From: Oscillospiraceae bacterium
Lineage (GTDB): Bacteria > Bacillota > Clostridia > Oscillospirales > Ruminococcaceae
NCBI GenBank assembly: GCA_016303195.1
Contig: JAEDMD010000077.1
Location: 1 to 8,309 of the forward strand
Length of the DNA: 8,309 nucleotides
Direction of reading: 5' to 3'
Shown here one piece after another: positions 5,852 through 8,309 of this stretch. A model generated the notes under the pieces. The model made no database searches. It worked only from the letters and a program-made list of their open reading frames with translations, and had not been told where the DNA came from. Both the position numbers and the translations under genes were made by a program. The first letter of the stretch is position 1, and the number at the start of each line of letters is the position of its first letter.

Positions 5852-7333
5852 TCATGCACAGATATCGGCATATCTTTCTGATCCGAGGATCTTGTTCATG
5901 ACCGCTTCGGGAGATGCCTCACCGCCTATGACCATGTCGAAGATCGAAGGTGTATAGCCTGATACCAGAGCTGCGCCGGTTTCGGACTTGGTAACAGGGA
6001 TAGCGTCGCTTCTTGAATTCACGTTCCAGAAGATGATCTCAGGCAGTATATAGCCGTTTTCGGCAAAGAGCTGTCTCATCTTGATGAACATAGGCTGGTC
6101 GTTGCCGCCGTAGATACAGTAGTCAAACTGCATATCTGAGATTATGTACAGCTTTGCAGGCATTTCGTTCTGCTTTGCGTTATTTCTCATGGCGGTATCG
6201 AGCAGGAGCAGGAATACAGCTTCAAGGTTAGTATTTGCGACCTCGTTGAAGGTATTGCAGTACTTTGCCTTTTCCACGATATCATTGCCCTTTATTTCCA
6301 CCAGTTGTGGATGCTCAGAGAAAGTGATGAAGTGGTTTGCGAAAGCGCCTGTTGAATGCTCAGCAAAGTAGATACCAAGTGACAGAGCTGCATCTATGGG
6401 GCGTATCGCACCTTGTGGAGCGCAGGTCATAGAGCCTGAACCGTCGATGACAGCTATTGCGTTTTCGTTCTTTGAAGCAGTCAGGTCAGGGAGGTTATTC
6501 CATGAAACGTCCAGAGACTTCTTTTCTTCGTCGCTGATATTTCGGTTGAGAGCGGCACGGATGATATCATAAGGGTAAAGTCTGCCTGTATTGATCTTAG
6601 CCTCGCCCTTTTCTACCTTATTGATGAACTCGCCGTATCTTTCGCCGTCATTGCGGATGAAAGCCTGTCTGTACTTGAACATTGCACATGATGGCTGGAT
6701 CTCGTAGTTGAAGGTATAGTCACGCTCACGGAGACGGTTTTCCAATATATCGGTATACTTTCTCAGAGCGGAGAGAGTCTTTCTGTATTCGGGTTCGCTC
6801 ATGCCCAGAAGCTGAGCGAGATGTCTGCCCATGTTTCTTGTTTCCTTTGAGGAAGCGTTTGCGGAAGGCATCCACTTAGCAAGCAGAGAAGCCTTTTCAC
6901 CGTTTGCCATAGCCTTCTTGTCCTCGTCGAGACGGGACTTTACAGCCTTTACAGCATCCTTTTCAAGGGCAGTGCCGAGGAGGACGCAGAGGTCATCGTA
7001 TCTGCCGTATTCTGCAAAAAGAGGTATATTCTTTCTTACAGCGTCGGGAGGGATATTGACCAGTGCGGAAACGGCACAGCGGAAGAAACGTCTTTCGCCG
7101 AGACCTCCACGGGCATCACGGGCAAAGAAGACTATCTTCATTGTCTTGTCGGGATCTTCTGCGAAAGCTCTTGTTACGGTATCAGCGATATCTTGCGGCT
7201 TAGCGTTACGCATAGCTCCTGCCTTGAAGAACATATCGAGACAGTATGATTCGGATGAACGGTAAGCAGTACCGCCGTTTTCGGTGTGTGTGAGGTTGGT
7301 AGTCTTCTTCATTGCATCGAGAAAATTTAACAT
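5852..7333 (-). CDS. Ro60/TROVE-like vWA protein (DUF2828 type)
   Basis: This 493-residue soluble protein is of the DUF2828 type. The N-terminal part (about 1-285) is helical and carries the family hallmark RDARGGLGERRFFR (72-85) with EYGRYDDL (108-115), resembling the HEAT-like repeats with which TROVE proteins such as Ro60 and bacterial Rsr hold RNA. The C-terminal part (about 290-490) is a vWA domain with a full MIDAS: D297-G-S299-G-S301, T368 (NTNLEAVF) and D400 (IISDMQFD). In Ro60 the repeats encircle the 3' ends of misfolded RNAs and bind Y RNAs on the outside; RNA binding here is inferred from that resemblance. The ATG has a strong GAAAGGAG site. Immediately upstream on the same strand lie seven tandem structured RNA units (7349-7973), the last ending against this ribosome binding site. 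The DUF2828 name is from memory of the motif and not from a search. Confidence 0.85.
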   Translation of the reverse strand: MLNFLDAMKKTTNLTHTENGGTAYRSSESYCLDMFFKAGAMRNAKPQDIADTVTRAFAEDPDKTMKIVFFARDARGGLGERRFFRCAVSALVNIPPDAVRKNIPLFAEYGRYDDLCVLLGTALEKDAVKAVKSRLDEDKKAMANGEKASLLAKWMPSANASSKETRNMGRHLAQLLGMSEPEYRKTLSALRKYTDILENRLRERDYTFNYEIQPSCAMFKYRQAFIRNDGERYGEFINKVEKGEAKINTGRLYPYDIIRAALNRNISDEEKKSLDVSWNNLPDLTASKNENAIAVIDGSGSMTCAPQGAIRPIDAALSLGIYFAEHSTGAFANHFITFSEHPQLVEIKGNDIVEKAKYCNTFNEVANTNLEAVFLLLLDTAMRNNAKQNEMPAKLYIISDMQFDYCIYGGNDQPMFIKMRQLFAENGYILPEIIFWNVNSRSDAIPVTKSETGAALVSGYTPSIFDMVIGGEASPEAVMNKILGSERYADICA

Positions 7334-7339
7334 AAGATA

Positions 7340-7348
7340 GCTCCTTTC
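7340..7348 (-). promoter_or_regulatory. Ribosome binding site of the Ro60-like gene, joined to the last RNA unit
   Basis: GAAAGGAGC on the minus strand lies about 7 nt before the ATG at 7333. Its first G is the base that follows the closing helix of unit U0. Folding or processing of that unit could therefore expose or hide the site. Confidence 0.75.
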
Positions 7349-7419
7349 AAGTCAGCGCAAATTTTAATGAATTAAATAATAATAAAAAACCAATTAAAAA
7401 TTTCTGCTGTATCTGACTT
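7349..7419 (-). ncRNA. RNA unit U0 (next to the ribosome binding site)
   Basis: The closing helix AAGUCAG/CUGACUU pairs 7413-7419 with 7349-7355. On the minus strand AUA and CAGCA follow the 5' helix strand. The inner part is long and AT-rich, with a stem between 7393-7403 and 7359-7368. A G at 7348 follows the helix and begins the GAAAGGAG site of the gene. Confidence 0.6.
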
Positions 7420-7429
7420 AATGGTAAAC

Positions 7430-7481
7430 AAGGCACATCTGTTATCGGATCATGATAATGAATGATTGCTGTTTGTGCCTT
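7430..7481 (-). ncRNA. RNA unit U1
   Basis: The closing helix is AAGGCAC/GUGCCUU (7475-7481 with 7430-7436). AAA and CAGCA follow the 5' strand. The inner hairpin UUAUC/GAUAA (7454-7458 with 7442-7446) has a 7-nt loop AUGAUCC with U as its second base. G follows the helix. U1 is 10 nt from U0. Confidence 0.65.
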
Positions 7482-7503
7482 TATTATGATTTTTGTTTTA
7501 CCC

Positions 7504-7554
7504 AAGACACATTTGTTATCTTAAAAGGATAATGCACTCTGCTGCTGGTGTCTT
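7504..7554 (-). ncRNA. RNA unit U2 (anticodon-like loop CUUUUAA)
   Basis: The closing helix AAGACAC/GUGUCUU (7548-7554 with 7504-7510) differs from U1 and U3 by a compensated G-C to A-U change. CAG and CAGCA follow the 5' strand. The inner hairpin UUAUC/GAUAA has loop CUUUUAA (7527-7521), which has the form of a real anticodon loop with UUU at its centre. G follows the helix. Confidence 0.65.
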
Positions 7555-7564
7555 AATGGTAGGA

Positions 7565-7590
7565 GGCTCGGAAGTGGTTTTGAGCGAGCC
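7565..7590 (-). ncRNA. Spacer hairpin between U3 and U2
   Basis: GGCUCG (7565-7570) and CGAGCC (7585-7590) form a 6-bp stem with a 14-nt loop. Ten bases of the loop and flank (7571-7580) are complementary to 7717-7726 inside U4, so it could instead pair at long range. Confidence 0.45.
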
Positions 7591-7615
7591 AAAGAAAAAA
7601 GAATTAAAAATAAAC

Positions 7616-7664
7616 AAGGCACATTTTATCTGGAAAGGATAAACATGATTGCCGTATGTGCCTT
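7616..7664 (-). ncRNA. RNA unit U3
   Basis: The closing helix is AAGGCAC/GUGCCUU (7658-7664 with 7616-7622). AUA and CGGCA follow the 5' strand. The inner hairpin UUAUC/GAUAA (7638-7642 with 7626-7630, one further U-A pair possible) has the 7-nt loop CUUUCCA. G follows the helix. Confidence 0.65.
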
Positions 7665-7667
7665 TAT

Positions 7668-7689
7668 TCCGTACCGAAGCACGGGAATA
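7668..7689 (-). ncRNA. UUCG-tetraloop hairpin between U4 and U3
   Basis: On the minus strand CGUGC-UUCG-GUACG is capped by the very stable cUUCGg tetraloop and extends outward by several pairs (about 9 bp with one bulge). On the plus strand the loop would be CGAA, which has no such stability, so this hairpin also favours minus-strand transcription. Confidence 0.55.
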
Positions 7690-7699
7690 CGCATTTTAC

Positions 7700-7766
7700 A
7701 CGGCTCGTGGCGTAATAAACCACTTCTTAAAAACAATTCATAAAAAAATTATGCTGGAAGAGCCGT
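7700..7766 (-). ncRNA. RNA unit U4
   Basis: The closing helix is ACGGCUC/GAGCCGU (7760-7766 with 7700-7706). UUC and CAGCA follow the 5' strand. The inner hairpin is GUGG/CCAC with a 9-nt loop, set directly against the closing helix, so this unit is more divergent. G follows the helix. Confidence 0.55.
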
Positions 7767-7770
7767 AAGT

Positions 7771-7806
7771 CGGCATCGGGTACAGATCATATATGTATCA
7801 GATGCC
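7771..7806 (-). ncRNA. Spacer hairpin between U5 and U4
   Basis: GGCAUC and GAUGCC (7801-7806 with 7772-7777) form a 6-bp stem with a long loop that contains its own imperfect palindrome (GATCATATATGTATC, 7785-7799). It lacks the CRGCA element, so I do not count it as a unit. Confidence 0.45.
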
Positions 7807-7821
7807 TTTCAGTTCGGGAAC

Positions 7822-7899
7822 ACGGCTCGCTATCCTATCAGCCCCCATCATAGACGAGGAATCTGAGCCCCTATGGATAAAAACTGCTGTATGAGCCGT
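7822..7899 (-). ncRNA. RNA unit U5
   Basis: The closing helix ACGGCUC/GAGCCGU (7893-7899 with 7822-7828) has the same sequence as that of U4. AUA and CAGCA follow the 5' strand, as in U0. The inner part is longer, with UAUCC/GGAUA (7875-7879 with 7831-7835) or the nearby CAUAG/CUAUG. G follows the helix. Confidence 0.6.
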
Positions 7900-7903
7900 A
7901 TAC

Positions 7904-7973
7904 AAGATGCTTTATTGGTGTGTCATACCAAATGAATAAAAAAAGTGGAGACATTGTTTGCTGTGAGCATCTC
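7904..7973 (-). ncRNA. RNA unit U6 (first of the array)
   Basis: The closing helix is GAGAUGC/GCAUCUU (7967-7973 with 7904-7910); its outermost pair is G-U on the minus strand. UCA and CAGCA follow the 5' strand. A U-rich insertion of about 27 nt precedes the inner hairpin UUGGU/ACCAA (7927-7931 with 7915-7919), whose loop AUGACAC is 7 nt. G follows the helix; U5 begins 4 nt later. Confidence 0.6.
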
Positions 7974-7991
7974 TTTCAGGTGTTTCCCTGA

Positions 7992-8013
7992 CTGTGATTA
8001 TAGTATATCACAG
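7992..8013. promoter_or_regulatory. Palindrome over the candidate -10 of the RNA array (candidate operator)
   Basis: CTGTGAT and ATCACAG are perfect 7-bp inverted repeats separated by 8 bp, covering the TATAAT on the minus strand. The TGTGA/TCACA arms recall CRP/FNR-type sites, but the spacing (10 bp between pentamers) does not fit. It could equally be a hairpin at the 5' end of a longer transcript. Confidence 0.4.
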
Positions 8014-8025
8014 GATATGGAAAAA
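7997..8025 (-). promoter_or_regulatory. Possible promoter of the RNA array and Ro60-like gene
   Basis: A perfect TATAAT lies at 8002-7997 on the minus strand, about 24 bp before unit U6. The -35 region at 17 bp spacing (TTTTTC) is poor, so activation or another start site is possible. The position fits one transcript covering units U6 to U0 and the gene. Confidence 0.35.
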
Positions 8026-8119
8026 ATCATATAAAAAAATCTGCGAACATAATCAGAGGAAAAATATAAAGCACGAAAATCAATTTTCAAAATAATTCAG
8101 CGGATGTAAAAAATTGTAG

Positions 8120-8279
8120 GGACGGCCATTGGCCGTCCTCAGCTTGTCGAAAAAGTCATATTTTATTAAGGGGACGCCCTCTCGTGCAGGGCGTCCCCTC
8201 TCCAAAAACAGTCCACCGGACTGTTTTTGAATTCACCCCTTGCGGAGCGTTTTCAGGCTATATGTGGGGCTTTGCCCCA
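8120..8279. repeat. Cluster of four strong hairpins, REP-like dispersed repeat
   Basis: Four perfect inverted repeats lie in 160 bp: 8120-8138 (8 bp, GGACGGCC), 8170-8198 (11 bp, GGGGACGCCCT), 8203-8229 (12 bp, CAAAAACAGTCC, 3-nt loop) and 8265-8279 (6 bp, TGGGGC). Phrases such as GTAGGGACGG, TCAGCTTGTCGAAAAAGTC and GGGGCTTTGCCCC are typical, in my recollection, of dispersed intergenic repeats in Ruminococcus-like Clostridia. The window ends in CGTCCCCTCTGTCAGCTA, which resembles the CGTCCTCAGCTTG near 8134, so a further copy may continue outside. Confidence 0.55.
8203..8229. terminator. Possible bidirectional terminator hairpin within the repeat cluster
   Basis: The 12-bp stem has GGACTG followed by five T on the plus strand and the mirror image on the minus strand. 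It could stop transcription in either direction, including entry from the right into the RNA array region. No T-run extends beyond the stem, so it is tentative. Confidence 0.35.
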
Positions 8280-8309
8280 ACCTAACAGGTCCGTCCCCTC
8301 TGTCAGCTA

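Larger units (their letters stand above)
7349..7973 (-). ncRNA. Array of seven tRNA-like / Y-RNA-like structured units (U6 to U0)
   Basis: Seven tandem units occupy the leader of the Ro60-like gene. Read on the minus strand each has: the 5' strand of a 7-bp helix, 3 nt, C-R-G-C-A, a variable stretch, an inner hairpin, a short (2-5 nt) link in most units, the 3' strand of the helix, then G. The helices pair AAGUCAG, AAGGCAC, AAGACAC, ACGGCUC or GAGAUGC with their complements, so sequence changes while pairing is kept. In U1, U2, U3 and U6 the inner hairpin is 5 bp with a 7-nt loop whose second base is U, as in a tRNA anticodon loop. One helix pair is G-U on the minus strand and A-C on the plus strand, which favours minus-strand transcription. 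No T-arm or CCA is encoded, so these are not ordinary tRNAs. I infer small RNAs bound by the adjacent protein. Confidence 0.65.
8014..8309. other. Gene-free region: AT-rich segment then GC-rich hairpins
   Basis: I see no gene here on either strand. 8014-8119 is AT-rich with only a weak inverted repeat (ATATG at 8015-8019 with CATAT at 8028-8032). From 8120 on, GC-rich hairpins dominate (listed separately). Confidence 0.7.

Noticed and set aside
6831..7265. 144-codon plus-strand frame within the Ro60-like gene
   Set aside because: It is antisense to a region encoding conserved motifs such as RDARGGLGERRFFR and has no plausible ribosome binding site.
7700..7899. Inverted repeats as ends of an insertion sequence
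   Set aside because: No transposase frame lies between the arms, and the arms fit the closing helices of units U4 and U5.
7349..7973. CRISPR array or ordinary tRNA cluster
   Set aside because: The units are structurally rather than sequence conserved, with irregular spacing and no identical repeats, so this is not CRISPR. No T-arm (GTTCGAATC-type) or CCA and no proper D-arm are present, so they are not functional tRNAs.
7334..7990. T-box or other known riboswitch in the leader
   Set aside because: I find no T-box antiterminator signature and no riboswitch core that I recognise; the tandem 7-bp units explain the region better.
7992..8013. Canonical CRP site
   Set aside because: The TGTGA and TCACA arms are 10 bp apart instead of the 6 bp of CRP sites.

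Overview
The window looks like chromosomal accessory DNA from a low-to-moderate GC Gram-positive anaerobe. A Ruminococcus-like member of the Clostridia is my best guess, from the AGGAG-type ribosome binding sites, codon use, zinc-ribbon and AP/EK-rich proteins, and GC-rich intergenic hairpins at the right end. The taxon is inference. Every convincing gene is on the minus strand, so transcription runs from high to low coordinates.

Region 1 (76-5589) is a tightly packed seven-gene operon behind a good sigma-A-type promoter (TTGACT, 17 bp, TAAAAT at 5682-5710). In transcription order it encodes: a zinc-ribbon protein with a long Ala/Pro/Lys/Glu tandem repeat; a von Willebrand A (vWA) protein with an intact MIDAS; a PP2C-family phosphatase; a Ser/Thr protein kinase; a RanBP2-type zinc-finger protein with a C-terminal membrane anchor; a 73-residue tail-anchored protein; and a membrane-anchored helical-repeat protein ending in a degenerate CAP/SCP-like domain. 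The vWA, phosphatase and kinase genes overlap by a few bases. This vWA-PP2C-kinase set resembles the TerY-P triad and E. coli yegL-yegK-yegI. The surrounding zinc-ribbon and membrane proteins are likely scaffolds, targets or outputs of the phosphorylation switch. Short motifs (SPAER, and a C-terminal ADDFD) recur between members of the operon.

Region 2 (5852-7333) is one gene for a 493-residue protein of the DUF2828 type: a TROVE/Ro60-like N-terminal half and a C-terminal vWA domain with a full MIDAS.

Region 3 (7349-7973), directly upstream of that gene and on the same strand, is the most unusual part. It holds seven tandem RNA-like units that share one architecture but little overall sequence. 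Each has a 7-bp closing helix whose sequence changes with compensation, exactly 3 nt followed by C-R-G-C-A on the 5' side, an inner hairpin (a 5-bp stem with a 7-nt loop in four units), and an invariant G right after the helix. The last unit abuts the ribosome binding site of the Ro60-like gene. I propose a family of tRNA-mimicking, Y-RNA-like small RNAs made with, or processed from the leader of, a Ro60-like protein. The structure is read directly from the sequence; the function is inference.

Region 4 (8014-8309) has no gene. It has an AT-rich stretch followed by four strong GC-rich hairpins of the kind found in dispersed intergenic repeats.
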